Shown here one piece after another: positions 47,181 through 59,600 of a stretch of 64,000 nt of DNA. Each line of letters begins with the position of its first letter. The stretch's first letter is position 1. The notes beneath the pieces are model-generated. The model had not been told where the DNA came from, ran no database searches, and was given only the letters and a program-made list of their open reading frames with translations. This stretch comes from Saxidomus purpurata. Taxonomy: Eukaryota; Mollusca; Bivalvia; Venerida; Veneridae. The translations under genes were made by a program, and so were the position numbers. The stretch spans positions 11,014,283-11,078,282 of the forward strand of contig JAFMSR010000017.1 in the NCBI GenBank assembly GCA_022818135.1, written 5' to 3'.

Positions 47181-48454
47181 TGGTAAAATTGAATAAGTAC
47201 AACTGGAAGTAAGTAGCGACATGCTGCGTTTAATTTCCTTCTTTATACATGTCGTCTGTTTCAATTTTCTGATCGAGGTACAAATTTTAGGTTATAGTTG
47301 TATGTAAATCATTGCAAGAGGTATGTATAATACTAGTTGTCAGTGAAAATATGTCGGTATCTTAAACCAGCAATTTTTTCTTCATTAGGTAGAAAACAGA
47401 TGTGTGATACAACTTACGGTATATCAAGCTAAAAAAAGACCGAACTCATTCAAATGACATAGATTCACAGGTTCGAAGAATATTCATGATTGCGTTCTGC
47501 TTCGATATGACTACTTGACGTAACATTCAACTTAACTTATATACGGGTAGTTCAAACAAATAATGTTACGGTTTATTTGGTTCCTCGTTGAGGTTTAAAT
47601 CATTAATGGACGACAATTTGAGCAGACACCACATTTTACAGTTTAAAAAAAAGTGTTAAAGAAACTGAAAAATATATAACTAAGGTAAAGGACGTAGAGT
47701 GTTGGTGATCCGCTACCATATAAGGAACTAGCTTTTTTGAATGATGAGTTAATATTTTATTGTTTAATATTGTTTCCTATGAATATATTCCAGTTCTTCT
47801 AAAATTGAATTCTTGAATGGAATACAAAATGAATCCGAAGTTTCATTACAGAATATTGGAAAGAACATTGGCAGGATACTGAACTTTACTGTCTTTATGT
47901 GGGTCATTTTTCAAATAATTTCTTAACACAGGAAAGGGAAAACAAATCAATGTCAAAAAAATATAATTGATAAATATAATAATAACTATAATTGTAGCTT
48001 TACTATTCGATCATAACAAGTAGAGGTATAAACATTCTAATTGTCACCGAAGCCATATCTTATATAAAGCGCTGTGAGCGCTGGAAGTCTGGGGTTACAG
48101 AATGATTGGTGGACATAAGGTTCGCATTATTTTTTGCCCGTTTGTTGGTTCTACGATAGTATTTTACTATGACTAACACCTTAAAACGGGGAAAATCTCC
48201 GAAAACCAAATACACATGGCTTTCAGTGTATTCGTTTTATTCAAAGCGAAAGCCGGACACCATAGATGAAAGGGATTAGTATATTAAAACTGACCAATAG
48301 AAACAAGTCTCACATATCAGATATTTTGTCCTTATTCACCAATATTATGAATTAACACAAAATACTCGATGACATGGAATGGAACATCATGAATTATTCG
48401 GCCTTGCTTCATCTATAGAAGAGATAGACTGGACGAGATCCAGCAGAGGTTATG
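47181..48454. other. Non-coding stretch, nothing recognised
   Basis: AT-rich sequence without coding potential or clear repeats on either strand. Confidence 0.4.
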
Positions 48455-49490
48455 CCATCATGGTGGTTTGTCCGTCGTCCATGCGTCCGTCCGAGGCAAT
48501 ATGTTGGGGTTAATTGGCTATGGCAACAGAAGGTTATAGTTAATTATCTTTGATGTCATTCATTCCGTGGCTATTTTTGGGCTTATGAGGCTAAATTGTA
48601 CGATAGAGAGAACAAAGGAATAGCCACACAACTGCCAATTTTTAGTACGTCCGTCTCTCTATCCGTAAACGTTTCCTTGAAAACGCTCTACAGGTCGCAA
48701 TCTCCATTTGGTTTTGATGAAACTTGCTGATAAGGATCCTTGCAACTTGTAGATGTTCCCTATGGTATTTGGGGTTCGTTGGTCAAAGATCAAGGTCACA
48801 GTGACCTGCGATAGCAATTCCTTGATAACGCTCTACAAGTCACAATTTTCTTTCAACATTTATTAAACTTGATTAGAAGGTTTCCTGTATCAAGTAGACG
48901 ATCCCTACTGTTTTTGGGGTTATTTGGTCAAAGGTCAAGGTCACGGTGACCTCCGATAGCGTTTCCTGGATAACGCTCTTAAGGTGAGGTTTTCTTTCAA
49001 CTTTCATTCAAATTGCTGAGAAGGTTCCCAGTAACATGTTGATGATCCAATCTTTTTTTTGGGCATTGGATCAAAGGTCAAGGTCATCGTTAAATATTCC
49101 TTGATAGCGCTCTACCGGTCACAGTTTTTATTCAACTTTTATCAAGATACTCCCTATTGATTTTGGGGTCAGTTGGTCAAAAGTCAAGGTCACAGTGACC
49201 TCCGTTAGATTTTCCTTGATAACGCTCTACGGGTCACAGTTTTCTTTCAACTTTTATCAAACTTGCTCAGAAGATTCCCTGTAACATGTGAATGTTAGCT
49301 ATTGATATTAGGTTAGTAGGTCAAAGGTCACAGTGACCTGAACTTTGAAAATATTTTCAGCTCAATATCTTGAAATCTATTTGATCCAATGTGTTTAAGC
49401 TTCATAGGATGATTGGTCTTACTGAGTAGATGATCTACATCGTTTTTGGGATCAGTGGGTCAAAAGTCAAGGTCACAGTGACCCGAAATT
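48455..49490 (+). repeat. Tandem-monomer repeat with ERE palindromes, six units
   Basis: After a TCCGTCGTCCATGCGTCCGTCC start, units of about 150 bp repeat TTTCCTTGATAACGCTCTAC, GGTCACAGTTTTCTTTCAAC, AAACTTGCTGAGAAGGTTCC, TTTTTGGGGTTATTTGGTCA and AAGGTCAAGGTCACAGTGAC CTCCG. AGGTCAnnnTGACCT palindromes occur at 48793-48807, 48938-48952, 49187-49201 and 49325-49339; one at 49470-49484 has a single mismatch. Same family as 58808-59600, opposite orientation. Confidence 0.85.
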
Positions 49491-50929
49491 CTTCTTTACA
49501 TAATTATTCTAATGTAATAATTTATCTAGTATTGCCTCTTGCTGCAGTCCGTTCTTCCATTTCAAGATCATTAGCTGCTTTCTAGCTTTTTGAAAAGCTA
49601 ACATTGCGATGTCTTTATAGACAACTGCATGAACATAATCCAAGTTTTAAGAAGCAGTGCCAAAGTGGGCTACAACAAAGAAGATGCGCAGATACAAATG
49701 AATTTTATGTATGTAGCTGATTAATGGCAGCGCTATCTACCAATTGTTGACAGTGCTCAGCAACGGCAAATAAATACAACCTTCATACATGTTCCTAGGT
49801 CTTACACCACTTTATAACGATTACAAGGCATAACAGTATATGTAAGTGTATCAAAATAATGTAAGGACCTGTTACTAATTTGATGCGATTAACTGATTAA
49901 GGACAGCGCTATTTACCAACTTGCTGCAGTGGTCAACAACGGCATAACGAGAGGCGAAAAACTATGTCAAATGACTTCTCTGTCGGGAATGTTCGTAAAT
50001 TCTATCTTTTTAAAAGGACTCTTATTTTTAGGTGGACATAGACGTAATCGTTCAGGAATTAGAAGGTTTTCAATGAAATAACATCCTAAATTTAAATATG
50101 AAACTACAAATTCTTATATCGAGTTCCGCACGTTACGTACATTTTTAAAAAAACTGTTCCGTAAATAACTGTGAAATGCTTATGATTATCTTCCGTAATC
50201 ATTAACAGCGCAATAATTTCTAAAACACGAGTCATATTCGAGCCAGTAAGCTACTGATATTTCTGTAATCGCTTGAAGATGTATGTACTGTTGTTTTTTT
50301 GTAAAATGATCTTGTCGTATATAACATTCAAACAGCAGCTTGATGTGGTATATCTTGCACTATTTTTTCGAAGTGCAGTTTTACAGCTGTTATCAGCACA
50401 TTCCACAGTTAAACTATATACGGTTTTTGAAATGTGGTATGCTAACTATGGCCTTAGGGCTAACAGCCCCAGGCCAAAAACCATTTAAGGACATATATGA
50501 GAGAAGACAAATGCAATTAGAAATATATATACATTGGTTACCGGGCCCTTCTCTGGATTGCTCGACTGGCGCTCGGACAAGTTCATGACTTCCGCCCTCC
50601 GACATGACTCTTCCGTTTTTTTTCAATATCGAGATGTTATCTGTCTAATGTGTACGTATTGAAGACACGATTTATAATTGACAGAATCTTCATTTCTTGC
50701 TGTTTATAAATGCAAATAAATTTTCCCAGTTTTGACACAATTCAATACAAATTACCCATTCCGCATATTACACAGCTTACGTCGCAAACAAACAATTAAT
50801 TAATTTTGGGTCGTTAACCGTATCACTGCGTGGTGTTTTTCGAACCTCTGACAGCAGACGACAATTGAGCGAATACAATCGCGTGCAGCTTTTCGCACCT
50901 TGTTTGGCAGGTGATAAATGTCAAATCGA

Positions 50930-51125
50930 GATATCGGATGTCAAAATAGAGGAAAATTCATAGTTGAGGATCAAAAATTTAGTCGATATAACTAAAAAAT
51001 CGAGATAAACAAATCGAGATATCCGTAGTTGATTTATATAGAACAAGAAGGGAAAAAATCGGGACCGAGAAAATCCAGTCGAGATATCGAAAAATCGAGA
51101 TAACCGAAGTCGAGATAACGGATGT
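50930..51125 (+). repeat. TCGAGATA short-motif repeat
   Basis: At least seven copies of TCGAGATATC / TCGAGATAAC / TCGATATAAC at irregular spacing, ending ACGGATGTGGACTGTATAGC. A common kind of mollusc dispersed repeat; no gene. Confidence 0.6.
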
Positions 51126-52427
51126 GGACTGTATAGCATATTAAAACACACATTGAGGATGGTTAACTTCATGCTTGTCGCGCCAATTTCATTGTTCAAG
51201 CATACCCTGTAATTCGCGTTTTCATACATTCTTTCTTTCTAAATCTCTTACGTCCCCTATGTTCTTTCAATTTCTTTCACTCTCTTTTTTTGGTATTTTT
51301 GTATATTTCATTCCTCATATATACATACACAACGTTTGTTAGTATAATATTCATAAGCTGTTAATTACATAATGTTCTATTCTAAGAAAGATACATCTTA
51401 TTCACTCGCCTTTCTCTCTGACATCATACTTTCACTCTCTTTTTTTTGTATTTTTCCAAAAATATATTTTTGTTGTTTCGTATCATGGTATTAATATTCT
51501 ATATAATATAATCATATTCCAAAAGAACCCTACACCATCTTTCCCTTCACTCATTAATCATTCTCTTTTTTTCTCTCATTCGTTGTCCTTTATGTAACAG
51601 CCGAAACTTTGGGTCGGTATTATGTTATACCTAACCCTCATTATTTTGTTATAGCCTTATATATTCTTTTGCCAACGTTTATTATCGAAATTTTGTAACG
51701 AAAATTTTGAAAAGTATAGCATAACTCTGTTTGTACTTTTTGTTAGCGTGAAGTTTCGAGCTGTGTCATAGATCTCCGTCATACTGCGATCGAAATACTT
51801 TTCGGTCTTTATGTTATATAGTACATTTAGCCGGTGTCTTTCTTTTATTCTGTAGAAGATTCTGGTGTACTCACAATTAATTAAATAAATCTCTTTTTAC
51901 AGCTATTTCGGACTATTCTACTATATAAAATATGTTTTTGTTTACTTACGGTACATGGCAACATGGTTCTACTGTATTTCCACCAAAGCCACGCGAAGAC
52001 TGTTTAATTGCGGACCGCAGCAGCGGCCCGCTATATTTAATACGTGGTGAGTAAAAGATGCATGGAGACTTAAGCACTAGATCGAACATATGCGTCTCTC
52101 TTCATTATAAAATTGAGGTACTTCTGAGATGAAAACTGTAGACACAGTCAATTTTTTTGGAAAAGCAAGAGTTGTCGTTTGTAATTGAGCTGTCGTTCGT
52201 TTCATAGAGGGCGCAATCTAATATACGCTGGTAAAAAAAGAAAAAAGCGCTTTTCACGTTTCAGTCGCAATCTACACCTAGAAAAATGGATATATGATTG
52301 CTTTTTCCACTAACACAGCCTTTGACATTATAGAAACGAAACGAGTCCACTGAATATTCTTTTATGGCCTTTTTAGACATATATGATATTGTCTTAGCTA
52401 TTTTTTTCCCGTTTTTAATAAGTTTGT
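51126..52427. other. Non-coding stretch, pyrimidine-rich part
   Basis: 51220-51600 is rich in CTTTCT/TTCTTTC words on the plus strand. A slightly CG-richer patch (51990-52050, GCGGACCGCAGCAGCGGCCCGC) is unexplained. No gene recognised. Confidence 0.35.
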
Positions 52428-52512
52428 CTCCGTGGTGTAATGGATAAAGCCGATAGCTAAAACACTTTTGTGTACGTGTACTTTTAGAATACACGAGTTC
52501 GAATCCCATCAA
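52428..52512 (+). repeat. tRNA-like sequence / SINE head
   Basis: TGGTGTAATGGATAAAGCC gives an A box and GAGTTCGAATCCC a B box, with an expanded anticodon region between them. The acceptor stem (GTCTCCG) has no 3' partner, so a tRNA pseudogene or SINE head is more likely than a functional tRNA. Confidence 0.55.
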
Positions 52513-52948
52513 CACCCAATTTTTTTAAAAAACTTTTTTCTGCTGTTTTAATAATCATTTTTAGCTTTTTAAGAATATTTTACGGCAAATAATCATAAAA
52601 ATCTTCATTCATGTCAAATTGATAAGGATAATCGTAATGAAAAATTAAGACATACTCAGGAACGGTCTATAGAGCATTCCTGGACATACTGTATAAATAT
52701 TATTTGATAACAGTAAAGTTTCGATACTACAGGTCAGTCAGTAGATGTGGTGTCGTGTCAGGTTTTGCTTGTTCAACCAGAATTGGTTCCCTCGAGTTCT
52801 TTTGGGGCCATGCCTCAATATCAATTATCACCAATTTTCAAAATATTTACATGGGATTATTGTTTGTTGGCCCGCTGTGATACTTTGTATCACAGTTTTT
52901 CTTGTATCTCTTTATTTACAGACAGTGCAATTCCGCTAGAAAATCTCT

Positions 52949-53034
52949 GAAGAACAATATTTTTTTCACCAAAATCTGAGAGCGAGCAGTTTTTACTGCT
53001 CGCTCTTAGATTTTGGTGAAAAATATAGTTCTTC
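52949..53034. repeat. Near-perfect 86-bp hairpin made of two MITE ends head to head
   Basis: GAAGAAC...CACCAAAATCTGAGAGCGAGCAGT is followed by TTTT and then its complement ending AGTTCTTC. Stems of about 40 bases with only a few mismatches. Each arm is the terminal part of the MITE at 36865, and the right one continues with more of it to about 53095. Confidence 0.8.
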
Positions 53035-54343
53035 AAACTGCATAAAAATAACATATTTTAGAACATATAGTCAAATAAAAAGGTTCCAGTATATACACTG
53101 TATTCCTGTAAAGAATATCTGTCTTTTTGAAATTTTACACTAGGTCCATGATTGTGGGCGGAGCTAAAGTGCTTTCTATTTAGAGCGAACTCTTAATGAA
53201 TTAATTGATTTCAGTAAGTAGTTTTAACAAAAAAGAAAGACGTTTATTTGAAAATATGAGCGATTTGATTGGTAGGCAAATGGTGTTAAACACTAAAGCA
53301 TATAACAATCTTTTGTACAGTACAGTTACATCTTGAGCTAAGATGTTTACCGACTTCGCCAAAAGACAAAACGGAAATATAGCCGAAGCTTCTTTATGTT
53401 GAGGCTGGAAATCGCTCACACAAAGAAATAGCCGCAGTGCTGTCTGTCGTATGTTTCAGTTGTTCATATCCTACTCATCAACCCTGTAATAAATGCAACA
53501 GTTCATTGTTTTTCATATTCGCTACGTTGGCATGAGCATCACAGCAGGATGACCTAGGGAATGGATTTCTTTTAACTTTAAATCTTTTCTAAAGATTAAA
53601 GAACATGTAGTTCTTTCATTGTAACAACTTTTAAGTTACAAGTGTCACAGGTAAAAGACACTTGGACAAAATACTATGAAAATATGGATTATTGCATGTT
53701 TGGCACTGACAACTTTTCCAAACTGTTTAAATTTGTAAAAAATTCAGGTTACTCTGTCAAGTCTTACTCGGACAAATTTACCTGATCCTTCTGACCTCAA
53801 TTAGCATAATTTAGGGTCAATTTGCTGTCTATATTTATCTCAGGCTTTCATTTTACGAATATGCACTTGGAAAGCTATATTAAAAGCTTGATAAATATGT
53901 TCGAACCGCAGAATCATATCGATCAGGTCGATAGCTCAGTTGATAGCGAATTTCTTTTTTAATATTATTAATCTGTACATATATATACCCCGTCTTTTCG
54001 AGACCTGCCAGCCACGGTGAAAACTCATTTTATTCAGGTTTAGCCCATTACAATATTGAAACATTTTGATTTTAGGCATATAATATTATACCATCTTATT
54101 CATTTTTTGATATCTTGATATTTTTCAAAAAGAAACACAAACCTCCTGATGCTCGATTGCTCGTGCGTTTCGTGTTTGACTGAGTTCCGTTTACATACCA
54201 GATAAAATCAATTAAAAGTATGATGAATCAGTGAGTGGGAAGGATCGGGTTACTGTTATGTCCGAGTAATATAGACATAGAAAGTCATCAACATGCATAG
54301 GAATAAGAAACATATAAAAACAAGTGATACATTGTACACTGTA

Positions 54344-57269
54344 TTACCGTTTTTCACACAAGGTAATTGAATCAGTAGTCCTACTTGAGCAAGGGACATC
54401 ATTCCATTTTCCGTCACTCCTCTTTAGAGCAAATTGTCCGCAGTTTTCTTTCGTTTGGTCATTCGGCTCACCGTCATCCCAATCATAGAATTCAACTGGC
54501 TCGCCAGTGCTGTACCATTCCCAAGCTCCCTCAATACGTCTGTCCGTAAGCCCTTGCCATGCGTAAGACACTAGGCCTATACAACATGAAAGAAAATGTG
54601 AACACTTTGCTGAGTGTAGAAGAAGTTGATAACAAATACATGTATATAAAGAACTCACAAACTAACTGCACATACCGCTTTGTAATTTTGTTTTCTATAT
54701 ATTTGTTTAACGACAATTGTAAATATTGTTGCATACCGGAGTTTTCACTTGTGCTGGAAAATGCATTCCCCCATGTAGTATTAGTCTCGTGAATTACTTG
54801 TTATAAACACTGTGACGTCATTTCCCCACACAAAGCATCTGAATATTGTTTCATTTTATATCATAATGCATTATTTCGATAATTTTGCATTTAAAAATCT
54901 GTTTTGAAGTGCAAGACTGTACGCAAGAAAATGTTTCTATCACGAGACATTTGGTTCACATAAAAATACCCGTCACACCCCGGGTATTCGACTACTTCGA
55001 ACGCAGATGGGTACTACTGACAACAGATATTTATATATGCACGTCATGATAGGTAGGCTGGAATAACCCCGATATTTATGTTATTTGTCCTTTTTGCTCC
55101 GACCTTTTTCTTGATATATGTAGTAATATGTTTAAACTAAACATGTGTGAAGTTTTATGATAAACGGGCACCATTTAATTAAAGTATTTCCCTAAAATGT
55201 TGAAAAAACTACACTAATGTTGCCAAATATGACATTCATTTGCTTATAAGAACAAGATATATCAATGACCAAAGACATGTATACAGATAAATGTATAAGG
55301 TATCAATACAAACAGCCATAGACTTTGGAATTAGTGGTATCGTTTTGATATAAGCAAATTTATAGAGGTGGGTGAAGATAAACGGATACGTCATACGTAG
55401 ATACGTACGAACGCAGATTTTTTTGAAAAGAGGAGATGTGTAAGAAGTAGTATGCGTAAATAGGTGTTTTCCAATAAGCATTAATATTGGTTTTAAACTA
55501 ATTACATTCAATACGGCAGTTGTTAGTCTATGTTGAAGGATCTTGCATGTATATACTGATAATAATTATGTATCCCACCTCCTTGAGAGACATATTTTAA
55601 AATTAGTGATACCTGTCTGTCACCGTGTCTGTCATAAAGTATGTCCACTCAGCTCCTCAGATACCACGAGGCGGATTTACACACAAATTCTGTTAAAAAT
55701 CCGAAAAAATGCAATTTCTTGTCAGATTTCCGCACTCGTAACAACACGTCGGTCATTTTTAGCTAAAATATTGAACATTGCCTAGATATAAATATATTGA
55801 AACTCATATTGAACGAAAACATTATGGAAATGCATAAAAAACCCGAAGATATTAGCTATTTTCCAGCTTACCTGTCAGGACGGTCATGTATATACATCTG
55901 TCGTCAGAAGTATCCATCTAAGTTCGAAGTAGTCGAATACCCGGGGTTCGTCAACTCGGGTAACTGTTTTGTGGGAAATCTGTCAGAGCCTCGTCCTCGC
56001 CAAAACAGTTACCCTTAGTGACGGATATTTCGATCTGAAGTTCGTGCTCATGACAGAAAATATTATTTGTTCCCCATACTTAAATGTGTTATTATCTATG
56101 ACAGATTTCAATAGCTAACTTTAAGCGAATTCAGCACCCCAAAATGAAATATACAATAAAATAAGTGAATAAATCGTAGAAATCATAGTTACTATCTGCC
56201 ACCGCCGGGATGCAAACAGATGACTTCAAGATTAATGGAGAAATAAATTGTATTCGTTAGGGAAAAGAAGATTGTGTGCCTCAATGTTATCAATGAATGC
56301 TTCAACAAATCGTTTTTAGTTTTTCACACTCGAACTATACATCTTAATATGAAAATGACTGTTATTACTAATAAAATATCTGTGCCGAATAGGAACTACA
56401 AGAACGGGACTTCCTACATTTGCACTGCTAAATTTCTAAAAAGCACTTGCCCATCTTTCTTTTTGGTGCGCATCCTTATCATATATTGTAGAGGTTGCAA
56501 TGGCAAAATCACATGTTTTCAGCAGAATAAAGATTAATGGAACTAAAGTTGATACATATTCATAATCAAATGCAATAACATGGAACTAAGAAGGATCTCT
56601 TTGAGACATTGTGATTACCTTGGTTTGGTAGGGATTTAAGGTATGCCTTAAGAAACGTATTTTCGTCGGGTGTCTCGGCTTGGACAACATGTGCATCGTG
56701 CTCCTCACAGTATGTCTGTAACAGAGATGTCCAGCTTATTCATGAGTACGTGTAAGAAAAACGATTTGAATAACTAAATAAGAATCTATCAACATTTTTA
56801 CCAAGTTGCTTTTCTCTATAACAAATGTATTCTACAGACAATGCTTGATATAAATGCTCATAATCGTCATATACCAAACGCCTTTAATGTCATTTAAATA
56901 TTTTAACATTTTCTTATATGACCAGCATAAAACATCTCTAGTAGTGTCTGAAATTCTTTTCCATCGATTGGATCGTGTTATTCTACATTTATGTTACGGT
57001 TGACACATTATAAATAGGGATAAATTTACTGAAACTTGATCAATAGCAAAAATCATTTAGAATTTCAATCGAAGTATAACGTGAAATATGTAAACGGAGC
57101 AACAAAAATTGCTTTCTTCATTTTAAGGGACCTTCTGAAATGATTTAATGTATATTCTTAATTTCAATTTTTTCAGGCATTACCGTGGATTCATCAAACG
57201 TTAAACCACCACTAGGTGCTGCAAAGTAACACGAGCGTCCCCTTTTGATATCTCCACCATTTGGACAAA
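54344..57269 (-). CDS. C-type lectin domain protein, three exons (57269-57184, 56715-56619, 54576-54344)
   Basis: Minus-strand exons A, B and C have good donors and acceptors (TTCCAG, GTTACAG, TTGTATAG; donors GTAATG and GTAATC) and join in phase 2/0, 0/1, 1/stop. Exon A gives CPNGGDIKRGRSCYFAAPSG. Exon B gives TYCEEHDAHVVQAETPDENT and continues KAYLKSLPNQ. Exon C gives AWQGLTDRRIEGAWEWYSTG, then DWDDGEPNDQTKENC, GKWNDVPC and CEKR with a TAA stop. All six cysteines of a long-form C-type lectin fold are present, with EPN and WND, predicting a Ca2+-dependent mannose/GlcNAc-type lectin, usually secreted and used in pathogen or food recognition. About 137 residues are accounted for. The signal-peptide exon upstream (above 57270) was not identified, so the 5' end is open. 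The large intron between B and C carries a foldback element. Confidence 0.85.
54968..55962. mobile_element. Foldback-type element with about 95-bp inverted arms, in the lectin intron
   Basis: Left arm 54968-55061 (CCCGGGTATTCGACTACTTC, GAACGCAGATGGGTACT, AGGTAGGCTGG) and right arm about 55863-55962 (CCAGCTTACCT, AGTTCGAAGTAGTCGAATAC, CCGGGG) are about 80% complementary. The 0.8 kb between holds no recognisable gene. Confidence 0.6.
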
Positions 57270-58807
57270 CTGGAACAACAGAAACAGATTTAACTAAAAG
57301 CATATTTAGTTACATTACACCATGATACAATGTAACTCATGATAAACATAAATTTCCTATACATGTTATTTGGTGATTTCCACTCAACTTCTGGTATTGG
57401 TTTAGAAACTTACTGGTACTTACGTAAGCTTCGTAAAGTTTGCGTTTAATTATGATCACATTGCGTAAGAGTTTGCATAGCCGTTTGCATAAATTTGTAC
57501 GATATATATGAATCTGGTAATTTCGCATTTAAGTGCCCGATTCTTGCTTATCCTATTTATACAAGTTTTTTGCACTAGAAAGGGAGCGTGCACACAAAGA
57601 AAAAACCGTAGCAACACAGACTATTTTATCTATTAATTGATTAATTTTACAGCTTTACGTGCGTTTAAAGTGACATTATGCGCATCTTACTGCACATAGT
57701 GTATTTTTGGTGACAGTTTTATAAAAGCAATTTTTGTTTGCTGTGCATTTAAATGTGTTAAATTAATGAGTATGCCGCATTAGTATTTGAAGTTGGTGCT
57801 TTAGATATAAAAAATCGGACTGATAAAATGATCGTTGATTGTGTCGTTTTTGATGTTGGTAGAGATTTCGGCAGTGGAAGGGAAGCAACTCCTGCATGCA
57901 GTTGTTCTTTTCTTAAATTGACTCTCCCAGTCAAATAAGAAAATCAATATTTGGAAAGTTATTTTTTCATACTGGTAGCAGGAATAGTTTGGTGTATTGG
58001 GTTAAAATCTATTATTTCGTCTACGCTTTTGTACACACACCATTTTCAGTTGGATATTTACTTGAACAAAATGCGCATAATGTCACTTTGCATGATTATA
58101 TATAAGTCTAAGGGAACGTGCACGAAAAACGCGGTAGTAATAGATAATGTTTTGTTTTATGAATTAAAGGCGATACGTGCAGGCTTCGCGTAGGTATGAA
58201 ACATACTTACGAATGCTTGGTAAAACGTATGTCAGTATTTGCGCAAACAAATAAAGCAATAAAAAACCTACGAAAAACTTAGGCAATGTTAGTAAAATGG
58301 AATAAAGCACCAACAAACATATTTCTTGCGTGTGTCACACATAATACAGACACAAGCAAAGGCTTTTGACGAAAGCACATAGTAAACGATACTGACTGCA
58401 TATCTGTCTGTCTGTCTGCCAATCCCCTCATAATTATTTAAAGCATATAAACATGGCTGATTCATATATATTTACTTTTGTGCAATACATTTACAGTATA
58501 TTCTCAAATAATTTTAACATCTAACGTTCTCTCGGCTATATTTGTTGCTGTTTCTAGAAATTGATAGTTTTTATTGCATAATAAAACAGATGCGTGACTT
58601 ACAAATACGCAAGCGGAGAAAAAAGATGTTTTGGTTAGAATATTGCATAGGATAGAATTGAGGAAAAATAATCCACAATAATAGCTCCTTAAAATCATTA
58701 TAAAAACATTGGTTTAGTCATTATATAAGTGATATTCGATTATTGAATTAATCATATACATGTACAGTGAGTTGGTAATTCAGGGGTTGATACAAAAAGT
58801 CAAACAT
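57270..58807. other. Upstream flank of lectin locus 2
   Basis: The leader exon of the lectin gene should be here or further right, but no short exon with signal peptide and matching phase was identified by eye. Otherwise AT-rich and gene-free. Confidence 0.35.
58404..58419 (+). repeat. (TCTG)n microsatellite
   Basis: Four perfect TCTG units in AT-rich sequence. Confidence 0.8.
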
Positions 58808-59600
58808 AACAAGAGGCCCAAAAGGGCCAGTATCGCTTTGTGATATTTTGTTAATTTTTTTTGCAATGTTACCAAGGGAAGACTAACATACTTCACTGTG
58901 ACCTTGACCCAATGACCCAAACAAAACCAATAGGATAACCTACTCAGTAAGACCAATCATCCTATGACGTTTGGAGACTGTGGGTGGTGTAGATTTCAAG
59001 ATAATGAGTGGAAAAGATTTTCAAAGTTCGGGTAACTGTGACCTTGACTATTAACTCACTGAACTCAAAAATGATAAAGAACATGTACTCAGTAAGACCA
59101 ATCATCCTATGAAGTTTGAAGACTGTGGGTCAAAAACATCTCATCGGAAATATTTTCAAAGTTCGGGTCATTGTGACCTTGACCTTTGACCCACTAACCC
59201 AAAAATCGATAGGGGTCATCTACATATTACAGAGAACCTTCAGAACCTGTGACCCGTAGAGCGTTATCAACGAAACTCTAACGAAGTCACTGTGACCTTA
59301 ACCAATAGGGATCATTTGCATATTGCAGGGAACCTTCTGAGCAAGTTTGATGAAATTTGAATAAAAATTGTGACCTATAGAGTGTTTCAAGGAAATGCTA
59401 CTGGAGGTCACTTTGACCTTGACCTTTGACTCACTGACCTCAAGAACCGCAGGGAACATTTACAAGTTGCAGGGGTCCTTATCAGCAAGTTTCATTATAG
59501 TCAAATGAATATTACGACCTGTAGAGCGTTATCAAACAAAAGTTGACGGACGGACAGACGGGCGGACAGACAGAAAAACTACTATGGCATAAGCTCTGCA
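58808..59600 (-). repeat. Inverted copy of the ERE-bearing tandem repeat
   Basis: Begins AACAAGAGGCCCAAAAGGGC and ends in GACGGACGGACAGACGGGCG. The minus strand shows the same unit as 48455-49490 (GATAACGCTCTACAGGTCGT, TTTGACTATAATGAAACTTG, AAGGTCAAAGTGACCTCC). AGGTCACTTTGACCT at 59405-59419 has perfect half-sites; sites near 59167 and 59285 have one mismatch. Confidence 0.85.

Noticed and set aside
53928..53960. GGTCGATAGCTCAGTTGATAGCG looks like a tRNA A box
   Set aside because: No B box or stems follow.
58061..58193. Part of an ORF upstream of the lectin gene considered as leader
   Set aside because: Plus strand; the lectin is on the minus strand.
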